From Alphaproteobacteria bacterium (GTDB lineage: Bacteria > Myxococcota_A > UBA796 > GCA-2862545): a stretch of 64,000 nucleotides of DNA. Below, one piece after another: positions 34,337 to 43,048 of the stretch (the first letter of the stretch is position 1; each line of letters opens with the position of its first letter). A program made the translations under genes and the position numbers. Location of the stretch: NCBI GenBank assembly GCA_020632885.1, contig JACKEQ010000004.1, positions 124,001 through 188,000 on the forward strand. The letters run 5' to 3'. A model generated the notes under the pieces. The model was not told the DNA's origin. It made no database searches and was given only the letters and a program-made list of their open reading frames with translations.

Positions 34337-35041
34337 ATGCAGAAGCTCGTCTACGACGGCTCCCAGAGCTGCCCCTACCTGCCGGGACGCGTCGCGCGGA
34401 TGCCGCTCTACAGGCAGCTCCGCCGGCTCACGCTGCCCGAGGCCGACGCGCGGTTCGCGAACGCCGAGCGGCGTGTGGGCGCGTGCCTCTACACCACGGC
34501 CTGCGCGACGTGCCGGGCGTGCGAGGGCCTGCGGGTGCCGGTAGCGGACTTCCATCCCTCGAAGTCCCAGCGGCGTGTGCTGAACCGCTGGGCGAAGTCC
34601 GAGGGGCGCGTGGAATATGGGGCGCCCACGTTCTCGCAGGAGAAGCTCGACCTCTTCAACCGTCACAAGATCGAGCGTGGCCTGAACACCGACGACGACC
34701 TCATGACGGAGGCCGGCTACGTCGGCTGGCTCGTGCACTCCTGCTTCCAGACGATGGAGATGCGCTACTACCTCGGTGACCGCCTCGTGGGCGTGGGCAT
34801 CGTGGACCTCGGGCAGACCTCCCTGTCGTCGGTGTACTTCTACTTCGACCCCGATCCCGAGCTCGCGAAGCACGCGCCGGGCGTGTTCTCGGTGCTCCAG
34901 GAGATCGACCTCTGTCGCCGCACGGGGCGCACCTGGCTCTACCTCGGGCTGTACGTTTCAGGGTGCTCGCACCTGAACTACAAGGCCTCCTACCGGCCCC
35001 ACGAGCGGCTGTTCGACGGCGACTGGAGGAGGTTCGAGTGA
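34337..35041 (+). CDS. bpt: Aspartate/glutamate leucyltransferase (bacterial ATE homologue)
   Basis: This 234-residue N-end-rule enzyme transfers Leu from Leu-tRNA to proteins with N-terminal Asp or Glu, marking them for ClpAP. Family features are CPYLPGRVARMPLY at the N-terminus, the Cys cluster ACATCRAC, then FDPDPELAKHAPGVFS and the YKASYRPHERL ending. Length is normal. The stop overlaps the GTG of a small TPR gene, so the two are coupled. Confidence 0.93.
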   Translation: MQKLVYDGSQSCPYLPGRVARMPLYRQLRRLTLPEADARFANAERRVGACLYTTACATCRACEGLRVPVADFHPSKSQRRVLNRWAKSEGRVEYGAPTFSQEKLDLFNRHKIERGLNTDDDLMTEAGYVGWLVHSCFQTMEMRYYLGDRLVGVGIVDLGQTSLSSVYFYFDPDPELAKHAPGVFSVLQEIDLCRRTGRTWLYLGLYVSGCSHLNYKASYRPHERLFDGDWRRFE

Positions 35042-35349
35042 GTCGCCTGGAGCACTACCGCACCTGGCTGGAGGGCCGTCCCACCGACCGGATGGCGCTC
35101 TACGGTGTCGCCTTCGAGCTGAAGAAGGCCGGTCGGGTCGACGAGGCGCGCGAGGCCTTCGAGGCGCTGCTCGCCCTCCACCCCGACAGCGGGGCCGGGT
35201 GGTTCCAGTACGGCCAGCTCCTCGAGGAGGACGGCGACGAGGACGGAGCGGTCGCCGTGTGGCGTCGGGGGCTCGAGGCGCTCGGCGACGATCCCGCGGG
35301 CGAGCGGTCGCGGGGGGAGATCAGCGCCGCGCTGGCGGCGTTGGAGTGA
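35038..35349 (+). CDS. Small TPR-like protein
   Basis: This is a 103-residue protein with two TPR-like helix pairs (GVAFELKKAGRVDEAREAF, WFQYGQLLEEDGDEDGAV). The GTG at 35038 overlaps the bpt stop (GTGA). It has no signal peptide and is probably a cytoplasmic adaptor; a link to the N-degron enzyme is only inferred from coupling. Its last 29 bases overlap the convergent metallo-beta-lactamase gene. Confidence 0.7.
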   Translation: MSRLEHYRTWLEGRPTDRMALYGVAFELKKAGRVDEAREAFEALLALHPDSGAGWFQYGQLLEEDGDEDGAVAVWRRGLEALGDDPAGERSRGEISAALAALE

Positions 35350-36175
35350 GCTCGTGCCCGACCTCCACGCGGAGGCCGGGCACCGTCGAGGCCCAGGCCT
35401 TCAGAGCCGCCAGGCTGCGCGCGTTCGCCTCGTGGTCCTCCGTGAAGGTGCCCGGGGCGACGCCGTGGTCCCAGCCCCAGCGCGTGTGCGAGCAGTCGCC
35501 CGTGAAGAGCACGGGGCCCTCGGTCGTGCGGGCCAGGTAGGCCGTGCTCCCCTCCGTGTGTCCGGGGACGCTGATGGCGAGGATCGACCCGTCGCCCACC
35601 ACGTCGACCGCGGCGAGCTCCCCGTCTGCGAAGGTCCAGGTGTGCAGCGGCCGGTCACCGAGGCCCCGGCGGAAGGTCGGGAACGCGAGCGCGCCCATGA
35701 GGCCGTGCCCCCGCTCGTCTCCTGGACCGGCGTAGACCACGGCGTCCGGGACGTCCGCGAGCCCCACCACGTGGTCGAGGTGGGTGTGGGTGAGCAGGAC
35801 GCCGGCCAGGGGCCGTCCAGCGAGGATGTCCGCGAGGGGCTCCTCGACCTCGACGGACTTCAGGTACTTCCGCACGAGCCCGCGGGCCGGGACCTCCCGC
35901 GCGACGCCGGAGTCCACGACGAACACGCCGGCGGTCGGGTGCTCCAGCACGTGCACCGGAAGCACGATGGGGTGCTTCGCCCTGGGATCCAGGTCCGCGG
36001 CCGCCGGGTCGTGCGTGTCCACCAGGCCCTTCAGTGGGACGGCCCAGCGCGCGGACACGACGGCGGTGTGGGTGACCGGCCCCTCCCCCACCGACGCGGG
36101 CAGCACGGTGGCCGCGGCGGGCGCGGGCACGACGGGGACGTGGGGAGCACAGGCGATGAGCGCGAGAACGAGCAT
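35321..36175 (-). CDS. Metallo-beta-lactamase-fold lipoprotein hydrolase
   Basis: This is a 284-residue protein with leader MLVLALIAC (lipobox Cys at residue 9) and an AGGAGGT site before the ATG at 36175. It has the MBL metal motif THTHLDHV, later His residues (SVPGHTEGS, GHE) and Asp in FTGDCSH. It resembles AHL-lactonase/glyoxalase-II-like enzymes, but the substrate is not certain. The divergent LysR gene 76 bases away probably regulates it. Confidence 0.85.
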   Translation of the reverse strand: MLVLALIACAPHVPVVPAPAAATVLPASVGEGPVTHTAVVSARWAVPLKGLVDTHDPAAADLDPRAKHPIVLPVHVLEHPTAGVFVVDSGVAREVPARGLVRKYLKSVEVEEPLADILAGRPLAGVLLTHTHLDHVVGLADVPDAVVYAGPGDERGHGLMGALAFPTFRRGLGDRPLHTWTFADGELAAVDVVGDGSILAISVPGHTEGSTAYLARTTEGPVLFTGDCSHTRWGWDHGVAPGTFTEDHEANARSLAALKAWASTVPGLRVEVGHELTPTPPARR

Positions 36176-36231
36176 GACGACCTCCTGGCTCCAGAGTCAC
36201 CCATCCGCGAGTGCGTGACATCCGCCAGCTG

Positions 36232-36260
36232 TGCATGGTATCCATCCACGAATGGATGCA
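36232..36260. promoter_or_regulatory. Nested inverted repeat at the LysR/MBL divergent promoter
   Basis: TGCAT and TCCAT on the left are mirrored by ATGGA and TGCA on the right around CCACGA. This palindromic site overlaps the LysR start codon at 36252. A position like this suits LysR autorepression. Confidence 0.5.
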
Positions 36261-37121
36261 TCCTGGGACGACTGGCAGGTGGTCGTGGTGGCCTGGCGCA
36301 CGGGGAGCTTCTCGGCTGCCGCCGACGCGCTCGGAATCGCCCAGGCCACCGTCAGCCGCAGGGTCGCCCGTCTGGAGGAGCAGGTCGGGCACGCGCTGTT
36401 CGACCGGCACCGCACCGGGCTCGTGCCCACGCCAGCGGCCCACGCGCTCCGTCCCCACCTCGAGGCCCTGGAGGCCGCTGCCGTCGGCGCCAGGCGGGCT
36501 CTGGAGGGCCTGGAGACCGATCCGGAAGGCACGGTGCGCATCACCGCCCCGCCCGCCATGTGCGTGGACTGGATGCCCACCCTGGCCCTCCGCCTGCGCG
36601 AGCGGCATCCGGCCCTCCGGCTCGAGGTGATCGCGGACGTCGCGCGCGCGGACCTGGGGCGGCGGGAGGCCGACCTCGCCGTCCGCGCCATGCCGACCGA
36701 CGACCCGGACCTCCTGATCCGCCGCATCACCACACTCTCCGGCGGCCTCTACGCGTCGGCCGACCTGGTCGCGGGGCTCCCGGATCCCTGCACCCTCGCG
36801 GACGTCCCGCTTGTCACGTGGTCGTCGGACTTCGCGCATATCGCGGTCGCCCGCTTCCTGGCGGGCCTCTCGAGCCGGCCGCCAGCCTTCATGGCCAACG
36901 ACCACCTGGTCCTCCGGGAGGCCGTCCGACGCGGGCTCGGTGCCTCCCTGTTCGGCGACCGGGAGGCTGCGACCGTCGGGCTCGTGCCCGTCCCCGTGGC
37001 GCTCCCCGAGCTCCCGGGGCTCCCGATCTACCTCGTCGTGCACCGTGCGCTGCGGGGTGTCCCGCGGGTTCGCGCGGTGATCGAGGCCATCGACGCCCTG
37101 GTGGAGGAGGTCGTGATCTAG
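36252..37121 (+). CDS. LysR family transcriptional regulator
   Basis: This 289-residue regulator has an N-terminal winged helix-turn-helix (SFSAAADALGIAQATVSRRVARLE, residues 20-45) and an effector-binding domain of the usual size. The ATG at 36252 opens MDASWDDWQ; an in-frame GTG/ATG seven codons earlier is possible. It is divergent from the MBL-fold lipoprotein and likely controls it. Its last four bases overlap the convergent gene. Confidence 0.92.
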   Translation: MDASWDDWQVVVVAWRTGSFSAAADALGIAQATVSRRVARLEEQVGHALFDRHRTGLVPTPAAHALRPHLEALEAAAVGARRALEGLETDPEGTVRITAPPAMCVDWMPTLALRLRERHPALRLEVIADVARADLGRREADLAVRAMPTDDPDLLIRRITTLSGGLYASADLVAGLPDPCTLADVPLVTWSSDFAHIAVARFLAGLSSRPPAFMANDHLVLREAVRRGLGASLFGDREAATVGLVPVPVALPELPGLPIYLVVHRALRGVPRVRAVIEAIDALVEEVVI

Positions 37122-37900
37122 ACGAGGGCACGCTCGATGGCGCGGGCAGCGCGCTCCAGGCCCGGAGCGGCGGCCTGCACGCGGGGCCAGGCACCCGAGG
37201 CCGCGGCCCCTCCGACCACGAGCAACACCCAGGCCGCGTTCGGGACGTCGAAGAGCCGGTAGCCGGACGCAGGCCCCGCGAGCGGCACGCCCAGACCCGC
37301 CACCCGCTCGGGATCGAGCTCCGCACCGTGGAGCACCTCGAGGTCCGCCAGCGTGCAGCTCCCCTCGCCCTCCGCGTGGAAGCCCTCCGGGGTCGCTGCC
37401 CCGACGACCTCCGCGGTGAGCCGACGCGTCAGGAGCGGGCCGGTCCACGCGATGCGCACGAGCATCGCGACGTCCGCGTCCAGGTCTTCACGCAGGCCCG
37501 CCAGGTCCCGGGCCGCCTGGTGCACGCCGAGGAGCGCTGCGCCCACGACGGCCCTGCCCGGGTTCGCGAGGAACGACGGCACCGGGGTCGTCTCGCCCCC
37601 GAGCTCACCGTGGAGCACGTCGACCACGACCCGCGTGGAGCCCGTCTCCCGCGCCCCCACCGTGAAGCCGTCGGCCGTGATGCGCATCTCGAGCTCCGGG
37701 TGCCCGAGGGCGCGCCAGTGCGCCAGGGCCTCCCGGACGGTGTCCGTCTGTACGTTCGTCGAGTCGACCTCGCGCGCCACGCGACGACGACCGCGCCCGA
37801 GCGCATCGGCCGCGTCCTGGAGGGACGCGTCCACCCCGTCCTCCCGGAGCCGATCGCGGGCGACCTCCATCAACAGACCGAGGGGGCGGGATGCTTGCAT
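37118..37900 (-). CDS. Protein of unknown function
   Basis: This is a 260-residue soluble protein with no signal peptide. An N-terminal helical part of about 60 residues (LREDGVDASLQDAADALGRG) is followed by mixed alpha/beta sequence and an Ala-rich C-terminal helix. I recognise no family. The ATG at 37900 is preceded by GAGGT. It is convergent with the LysR gene, four bases overlapping, and lies 43 bases before the cysteine desulfurase stop in tandem. Confidence 0.6.
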   Translation of the reverse strand: MQASRPLGLLMEVARDRLREDGVDASLQDAADALGRGRRRVAREVDSTNVQTDTVREALAHWRALGHPELEMRITADGFTVGARETGSTRVVVDVLHGELGGETTPVPSFLANPGRAVVGAALLGVHQAARDLAGLREDLDADVAMLVRIAWTGPLLTRRLTAEVVGAATPEGFHAEGEGSCTLADLEVLHGAELDPERVAGLGVPLAGPASGYRLFDVPNAAWVLLVVGGAAASGAWPRVQAAAPGLERAARAIERALV

Positions 37901-37943
37901 CGTGAGGGACCTCCGCCCCCCTCTTCGGCGCCTCCGCGGGTGC

Positions 37944-39077
37944 TTAGAGCCCCCGGACGGTCGTGATCCCCGCGATCAGGGCTTCAGCCGCGTGATCCAC
38001 GGCCTCTTCCGTGGTGTGCAGGCCGAGCCCGAGGCGCACGGAGGTCGCCGCCTCGTCCGGCGTGAGCCCCATCGCGCGCAGCACGTGGCTCGGCGTGAGG
38101 CTCTCCGAGGTGCACGCGGATCCGGAGGACATCGCGACGTCCCGCACCGCCAGCATCAGCGCGCGCACGTCCACGCCGCCGATCCGGACGTTGAGGTTCC
38201 CGGCCACCCGATGCTCGCGGGACCCGTTGAGGTGCACGTCGCCGACCGTCTTCAGGCGCTCGAGGAGCCCGTCGCGGAGCCGCGCCACCTCGGGGACCCG
38301 CGCCCTGTCGAGCCGCGCCACGGCCTCCCCGAACCCGATCACGAGCGGCACCGGCAGCGTTCCGCTCCTCAGACCGCGCTCCTGGCCCCCGCCATGGAGG
38401 ATGGGCTCGAGGTCCACGCGGGGCCGACCGCGCCGGACGTAGAGCGCACCGATGCCCTTGGGCCCGTAGAGCTTGTGGGCCGAGACGCTCGCGAGGTCGA
38501 CGGGCAGGTCCGCGAGGGCCATCGGCAGCCAACAGGGCGCCTGGGCGGCGTCGGTGTGGAAGAGCACGCCCCGCTCGCGGCAGATCTCCCCGAGTCGCGC
38601 GATGGGCTGCACCACGCCGGTCTCGTTGTTCACCCACATCACGCTCGCGAGCACCGTCCGGTCCGTGAGCGCGCCCACCAGCACGTCGGGATCGAGCAGG
38701 CCGTCGGGCCCCACCGGGAGCACGGTGACCCGGAAGCCCTCGCGCTCGGCGGCCCGGACGGTGGCGAGCACCGCCTCGTGCTCGGTGGCCACGGTGACGA
38801 CGTGGTCACCCCGGCTGCGGTTGGCCCGGAGCACACCGAGGATGGCGAGGTTGTCGGCCTCCGTGGCGCCGCTCGTGAGCACGAGCGCCTTGGGGGAGCA
38901 CCCGAGCCCGAGAGCGAGCTGGCCCCGGGCGTGCTCGGTCGCCGTCCGGGCCTCGTAGCCCCAGCGGTGGGACCGGCTCCCGGCATTGCCGAACCGCTCG
39001 GTGAACCAGGGCAGCATCGCGTCCACCACCTCAGGCAGACAGGGCGTGGTGGCGTGGTGGTCGAGGTAGACGTCCAT
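37944..39077 (-). CDS. Cysteine desulfurase (NifS/IscS-like)
   Basis: This 377-residue PLP enzyme releases sulfur from cysteine for Fe-S cluster or thio-cofactor synthesis. It begins VYLDHHATTP, and has TSGATEADNLAI, HTDAAQ, the PLP Lys in SVSAHKLYGPKG and the catalytic Cys in SSGSACTSESLTPSHVL. That SGSAC loop is the IscS/NifS type. It is divergent from an IscA-type gene 29 bases away, so the two may be regulated together. No IscU or Fd gene is in the window. Confidence 0.95.
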   Translation of the reverse strand: MDVYLDHHATTPCLPEVVDAMLPWFTERFGNAGSRSHRWGYEARTATEHARGQLALGLGCSPKALVLTSGATEADNLAILGVLRANRSRGDHVVTVATEHEAVLATVRAAEREGFRVTVLPVGPDGLLDPDVLVGALTDRTVLASVMWVNNETGVVQPIARLGEICRERGVLFHTDAAQAPCWLPMALADLPVDLASVSAHKLYGPKGIGALYVRRGRPRVDLEPILHGGGQERGLRSGTLPVPLVIGFGEAVARLDRARVPEVARLRDGLLERLKTVGDVHLNGSREHRVAGNLNVRIGGVDVRALMLAVRDVAMSSGSACTSESLTPSHVLRAMGLTPDEAATSVRLGLGLHTTEEAVDHAAEALIAGITTVRGL

Positions 39078-39106
39078 GGGGAGTTACTATGCCACCAGGA
39101 GGACCG

Positions 39107-39433
39107 ATGGCCGTCGAGCTCACCCCTGCTGCCGTGGACCGCGTGCGTGCGCTGATCCACGAGCGCGCGGACGGAAACCACTGGCTGCGCCTCGCCGTGC
39201 GCGGGGGCGGCTGCAGCGGGCTCATGTACCACATGGAGTGGGTGCCGGAGCCCACCGCGGGCGACCGGGAGTTCATGTTCGACGACGTGAGCGTGTGCGT
39301 CGACAAGAAGTCCTACCTGTTCCTCAACGGCGTCCGGCTGGACTTCGAGGACACGCTCGTGAAGTCGGGCTTCGTGTTCCAGAACCCCGCAGCCGCGCGC
39401 TCGTGCAGCTGCGGCGAGAGCTTCACGGTCTGA
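39107..39433 (+). CDS. A-type iron-sulfur carrier (IscA/ErpA/HesB family)
   Basis: This 108-residue Fe-S carrier has the three conserved Cys: one in GGGCSG near residue 42 and two in the CSCG motif near the C-terminus. The length is typical. The ATG at 39107 has an AGGAGG site. It is divergent from the cysteine desulfurase, and together they may supply clusters to local targets such as the XPD-type helicase. That link is inferred. Confidence 0.93.
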   Translation: MAVELTPAAVDRVRALIHERADGNHWLRLAVRGGGCSGLMYHMEWVPEPTAGDREFMFDDVSVCVDKKSYLFLNGVRLDFEDTLVKSGFVFQNPAAARSCSCGESFTV

Positions 39434-39460
39434 CGTCCGGCCCGCGTGGGCCGGCTGTCA
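39431..39460. terminator. Strong bidirectional terminator hairpin
   Basis: CCGGCCC and GGGCCGG form a perfect seven-base stem around GCGT. TGAC and GTCA outside it pair as well. These outer arms are the stop codons of the IscA gene and the convergent PEGA membrane gene. No T-run follows. Confidence 0.7.
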
Positions 39461-41041
39461 GAAGGTGAACTCGACCTGGTGCGTCGAGCCGCCCTTCACC
39501 TTGATGGTCTGGGTCTGCTTGGACTGCGGCTGGTTGGGGAGCATCGCGCTCACCGTGGTGGAGCCCGCCTTCGCCTTGACGCTCTTGGGCGTGAGGCCGA
39601 TCGCACGACCATCCACGTACACCAGGGCCATCCGGTTGGACCGGATGCTCAGCGTGCCCATGTCCTGGACGGCCTCCACTGCAGGCGCGGGGGCCGTGGG
39701 TGCAGGCCGGGGGCGCGTGGGGGCCGGCGCGGGCGACGGACGAGCCGGCTCGGGGTCCGGGGTGGGCTCCGGCGCGGGCTCCGGCGCGTCGGGCACCGGG
39801 CCGGGCTCTTCGCCCTCCAGCTCGCGCAGGCCGTGCTTCACCTTGACCTTCACGCCGCCACGGCCCTCGAGGGCTTCGTCGGGGTCCATCGGATCGGGCG
39901 TGGCCACGGGCGCGGGATCCGGTGCGGGCGCCGGATCCGGAGTGCCGTTCGTGCTCCAGAGCATCGCGAACAGGAGCGCCATCAGCAGGGCACCCCCACC
40001 GAGCACCAGCCCGCCGGCGAGCACCATCGGCACGAGCCCGCCACCCGACGGCTTCTCGTCCTCGTCGTCGTCGTCGCGGTGCGCGGGCTTGCGCGGCAGA
40101 CGCTCCTCGAAGGCCGGGGAGGGCGGCGGGGTCTCCGCGAGGTAGGCCGGACGGTCGGGATCGTGGCGCCGAGGCGCACCGACGGGGGTGAACCGGTCGA
40201 GCAGGCCCGGGATGGGCGGCGGCTCGGGCACGTGCATCGGGGCCGCGTAGCTCTGACTCACGTCCTGGAGGACGGCTGAGGGGACCTCGTCCGTGGGCGG
40301 CGGGCCGTCGTCGTACTCGCTGTATGCGACCGCCGTGCGCACGTCGTCGTCGAAGGCCGAGCTGTACCGGACGGTGGCTGCCTCCTCCTCCTCCTCGATG
40401 ACGCCGAAGCCCGGGTAGTAGGTGCCCGTGGTGTTGTCGCCGCCCGCGTCCTCGTGGAAGGACGGCACGTTCGGCTTGCTCGCCGCTGCGGCCTGCGGAG
40501 CAGGCTCGTAGTACGACGGGTCGGGCGGGAGCTCGGGCAGTGGCTCCGGCATGCTGGCCTCGCGGGACGTCCTGCTGTCGCGCTCGTCGTCCCAGCTGGA
40601 GTCCGTCGTGTCGGAGCGCATCCCGTGACCCGCGGCCACGTACTGGGTCTCGATGACCTCCTCGGGCAGCGCCCCATGCCCATCGAAGCCGGGCGCAGAG
40701 GGGGGCGGCTCTGGCCTCGGAGCAGGCGCTGGCGCCGAAGCAGCCACAGGAGCCGGAGCCGGGGCAGGCGCCGGAGCGGGAGCAGGCGTCGGGGCAGGCG
40801 CCGGAGCGGGAGCAGGCGCCGGAGCGGGAGCAGGCGCCGGAGCGGGAGCAGGCGTCGGGGCAGGCGCTGGAGCGGCGACAGGAGCAGGAGCCGCGACAGA
40901 AGCCTCGGGCTCCGCATCATCCGCGTCCCCGCGGTCGACCTCCTCGGTCTCTGCGGTCTCCGATCCCTCGGCGTCCAGCTCGCTGGTGAGCGTCGGCCTG
41001 GACTTGCCTCCCGAGAGCAGTGTGCGGCGACGGCGTCCCAT
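39458..41041 (-). CDS. PEGA-domain membrane protein with Pro/Ala-rich region
   Basis: This is a 527-residue protein. A basic N-terminus (MGRRRRTLL) and an acidic stretch precede a long Ala-Pro repeat (about residues 48-110) and a low-complexity cytoplasmic part. One membrane helix follows (about residues 338-365, VPMVLAGGLVLGGGALLMAL). Another Pro-rich linker leads to a C-terminal PEGA domain (MGTLSIRSNRMALVYVDGRA, residues 457-527). PEGA domains usually sit outside the membrane and touch envelope components. It is the last gene of a three-gene operon with two unknown genes. Confidence 0.75.
   Translation of the reverse strand: MGRRRRTLLSGGKSRPTLTSELDAEGSETAETEEVDRGDADDAEPEASVAAPAPVAAPAPAPTPAPAPAPAPAPAPAPAPAPAPTPAPAPAPAPAPAPVAASAPAPAPRPEPPPSAPGFDGHGALPEEVIETQYVAAGHGMRSDTTDSSWDDERDSRTSREASMPEPLPELPPDPSYYEPAPQAAAASKPNVPSFHEDAGGDNTTGTYYPGFGVIEEEEEAATVRYSSAFDDDVRTAVAYSEYDDGPPPTDEVPSAVLQDVSQSYAAPMHVPEPPPIPGLLDRFTPVGAPRRHDPDRPAYLAETPPPSPAFEERLPRKPAHRDDDDEDEKPSGGGLVPMVLAGGLVLGGGALLMALLFAMLWSTNGTPDPAPAPDPAPVATPDPMDPDEALEGRGGVKVKVKHGLRELEGEEPGPVPDAPEPAPEPTPDPEPARPSPAPAPTRPRPAPTAPAPAVEAVQDMGTLSIRSNRMALVYVDGRAIGLTPKSVKAKAGSTTVSAMLPNQPQSKQTQTIKVKGGSTHQVEFTF
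40725..40895 (-). repeat. Ala-Pro repeat coding region
   Basis: Six-base units (GCTCCG or GCGCCT type) encode an extended Ala-Pro chain in the PEGA protein. Such chains form stiff rods that can span the periplasm or a cytoplasmic gap. The DNA repeats are nearly perfect over short lengths and could vary in number between strains. Confidence 0.8.
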
Positions 41042-41044
41042 CCG

Positions 41045-41527
41045 TCAGTCCTGGAAGATCTCGTCGAGACCGCCGCTCTCGGTGCCAGCAGCGATGGCCT
41101 GGAGCTGCTGGATGCCGTCGGCCTCCACCATCACCTGCACGCCGGCGGGAGCGTTCACGATCTGCAACGTGCCCGCCTCGTCGAGGGTCTCGACGGCCTG
41201 CTCGATGAGGTCCTGGTCATCGAGGGGCCGACCGCGCCAGAGGTTGTCCATCCGCACGGGGCCGGAGGCCGCGCGTGCCGCGAGGATTCCCAGCGCGGCG
41301 CGAACGACGCCTCGCCCTGCCACGGTGTCGGCGGGGATGGCCACGCCCTCCCACCAGCCCGACTCGATGCCGCCGGCCTCCGCGAGCTTGTCCAGCTGCG
41401 CGGGGCTCACCGTCAGGTCCGGGCTCACGAGATCCGAGCCCACCATCAACCGGACGATCTCGAGGGGCTCCACGCCGACGCGCGCAGCTCCCTGGGAGAG
41501 CGTCATGGGGAGAAGTTCGTCGAGCAT
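41045..41527 (-). CDS. Protein of unknown function (160 aa)
   Basis: This is a soluble 160-residue protein with no signal peptide, unrecognised by me. It is mainly helical with two beta segments; part resembles a winged-helix-like layout (GAARVGVEPLEIVRLMVGSD, then SPAQLDKLAE). Its ATG overlaps the upstream stop by one base (TGATG) and its stop is three bases before the PEGA gene, so all three are made together. Function is unknown. Confidence 0.65.
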   Translation of the reverse strand: MLDELLPMTLSQGAARVGVEPLEIVRLMVGSDLVSPDLTVSPAQLDKLAEAGGIESGWWEGVAIPADTVAGRGVVRAALGILAARAASGPVRMDNLWRGRPLDDQDLIEQAVETLDEAGTLQIVNAPAGVQVMVEADGIQQLQAIAAGTESGGLDEIFQD

Positions 41528-42450
41528 CAGGCTTCCTCGTCTTCGGCTTCAGGGGGGAGCAGGTAGTCGAAGTCCACCTGGCGGGGCGTGATCGAGACCT
41601 TCGCGGCAGCGAGCTCGGGCGCGCCGCCCAACACCGCCTTCATTGTATCCTGCAGGACGGTCGCGAAGTCGGCCGAGGCACCATCGAGGTCGACCTCCAT
41701 CGCGAGCAGACCCTGGTGGCCGCCCCGGATGGCCTGGGCGCCAGCGGGGCCCGTGCGCTTGGTGGTCTCGTAGATGCTCTGCGCCACCCGCGCGCCGATG
41801 AGCGTGGAGAGGTCGGTGTCGCGCTCGTTCCAGTGCGTGAACGTGACATCGGTGATGGGCAGCACGCAGATCAGGACCTCCGGCGTGCCCTCCGGCGCAT
41901 CGACTCCGAAGACCACCTCGACCTCGATCGGCGCGGCGTCGACGTCCGCGGGACCCGCGAAGCGCGTGGCCAGGAACGACCGGAGCTTCTCGGTGATGCC
42001 CTGGTGGTGCTGCTGGATCGCGCCGCGGTAGCTCTCCGGGAGGGCGGCGAGCGTGGGGGCGACCTGCTCCTTGAACTGCGTGTACTCCGCCGCGAGCGGC
42101 GCGAGCTCGCCGGTCTGGATCTCGGCGAACACCTGGTCGCGCCGCGCCCGCTCGGCGGCGGCGGTGGCGCTCGCACGCTGCACCACCTCGCCCGCCTGGT
42201 GGCGGAGGGCATCGAAGATCGCCTCGTAGGACCGGGTGATCAGCCCGTCGCTGAGGTCGAGGGTCCCGAGCTGCTCACGCGCCTGCTGGAGGGAGGCGAG
42301 CTGCTCCTGGAGGTTGGCGAGGGTGGCCTGGAGCTTGGAGAGCTCCGTGTCGACCTCCGCGATCTTGGTCCGGTTCTCGTCGAGCTGAGCGGCCTTCCAG
42401 GCCGCGACCTGCTCGAGTGCCTGGCCGACGCTGGGGCGTCCAGTGGTCAT
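41527..42450 (-). CDS. Coiled-coil protein of unknown function
   Basis: This 307-residue protein opens with a long coiled coil (about residues 12-65, KIAEVDTELSKLQATLANLQ), continues helical to about residue 165 and ends in a mixed alpha/beta domain of about 130 residues (IEVEVVFGVDAPEG). It has no signal or membrane segment. The ATG at 42450 is the first clear start and GGAGTGA precedes it. It is first in the three-gene operon. The family is not recognised; a structural or filament-associated role is conceivable. Confidence 0.65.
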   Translation of the reverse strand: MTTGRPSVGQALEQVAAWKAAQLDENRTKIAEVDTELSKLQATLANLQEQLASLQQAREQLGTLDLSDGLITRSYEAIFDALRHQAGEVVQRASATAAAERARRDQVFAEIQTGELAPLAAEYTQFKEQVAPTLAALPESYRGAIQQHHQGITEKLRSFLATRFAGPADVDAAPIEVEVVFGVDAPEGTPEVLICVLPITDVTFTHWNERDTDLSTLIGARVAQSIYETTKRTGPAGAQAIRGGHQGLLAMEVDLDGASADFATVLQDTMKAVLGGAPELAAAKVSITPRQVDFDYLLPPEAEDEEA

Positions 42451-42556
42451 CGTCACTCCTGTGCGGCGCCACCTTAGCAGCAATGCTCGCGGCGGGCGTA
42501 CACACTGCCCACACGCGCGCCCAGACGCGACGATCGCGTCCAGCCGGAAAGGGCGG

Positions 42557-43048
42557 TCACTCGCCGGGGCAGGCGCCCCAGAGGCCCACACCGCGGGCGC
42601 GCGCGCGATCCTCGGCCGCTTCGAGCTCGGCGCGCAGGAGCACTTCGCCGAACGCCTCCTGTCGGGCGTGCGCGTCTCCGGCCTCGACGAGGAGCACGCC
42701 GAGCGAGATCCCCGGCTCGTCGGGGTCCCAGACGTACGCGAGCCCCTCACCACCGTCCTCGCAGCGCCGGTCGAAGGTCAGGAGCACCGTGCGTCCCCGG
42801 ATCTCGCGCTCCAGGGCCTCGCGCGCCTCGGGCCCCCAACAGGCGTCGGGCTCCGGGGCCTCCACGCCGACCAACCGCATCACGTCGCCCGACCCGCACG
42901 CCCCGAGCTCGAAGGTGTCGCCGGAGAGCACGCAGCCCACGAACGCTTCCCGGGGCTCGTCGCACCGATCCGACGCCACGATGGGCACACGATCCACGAG
43001 ATCGAGCGGCGGACGGTCGACGCACGCCAGCCCGAGGGCGAGGATCAC
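42557..43048 (-). CDS. Staphylococcal nuclease-fold lipoprotein
   Basis: This is a 163-residue protein with leader MILALGLAC (lipobox Cys at residue 9). The body follows the SNase fold: CVLSGDTFELG, RLVGVEAPE, the long helix EAREALEREIRG, LAYVWDPDE and the closing RARGVGLWG. The catalytic Arg before GLAY is Glu and the acidic loop residue of the RLxxVDTPE motif is Glu, so nuclease activity is doubtful. It overlaps the PEGA-like gene (ATGA) and ends the kinase operon. Confidence 0.75.
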   Translation of the reverse strand: MILALGLACVDRPPLDLVDRVPIVASDRCDEPREAFVGCVLSGDTFELGACGSGDVMRLVGVEAPEPDACWGPEAREALEREIRGRTVLLTFDRRCEDGGEGLAYVWDPDEPGISLGVLLVEAGDAHARQEAFGEVLLRAELEAAEDRARARGVGLWGACPGE

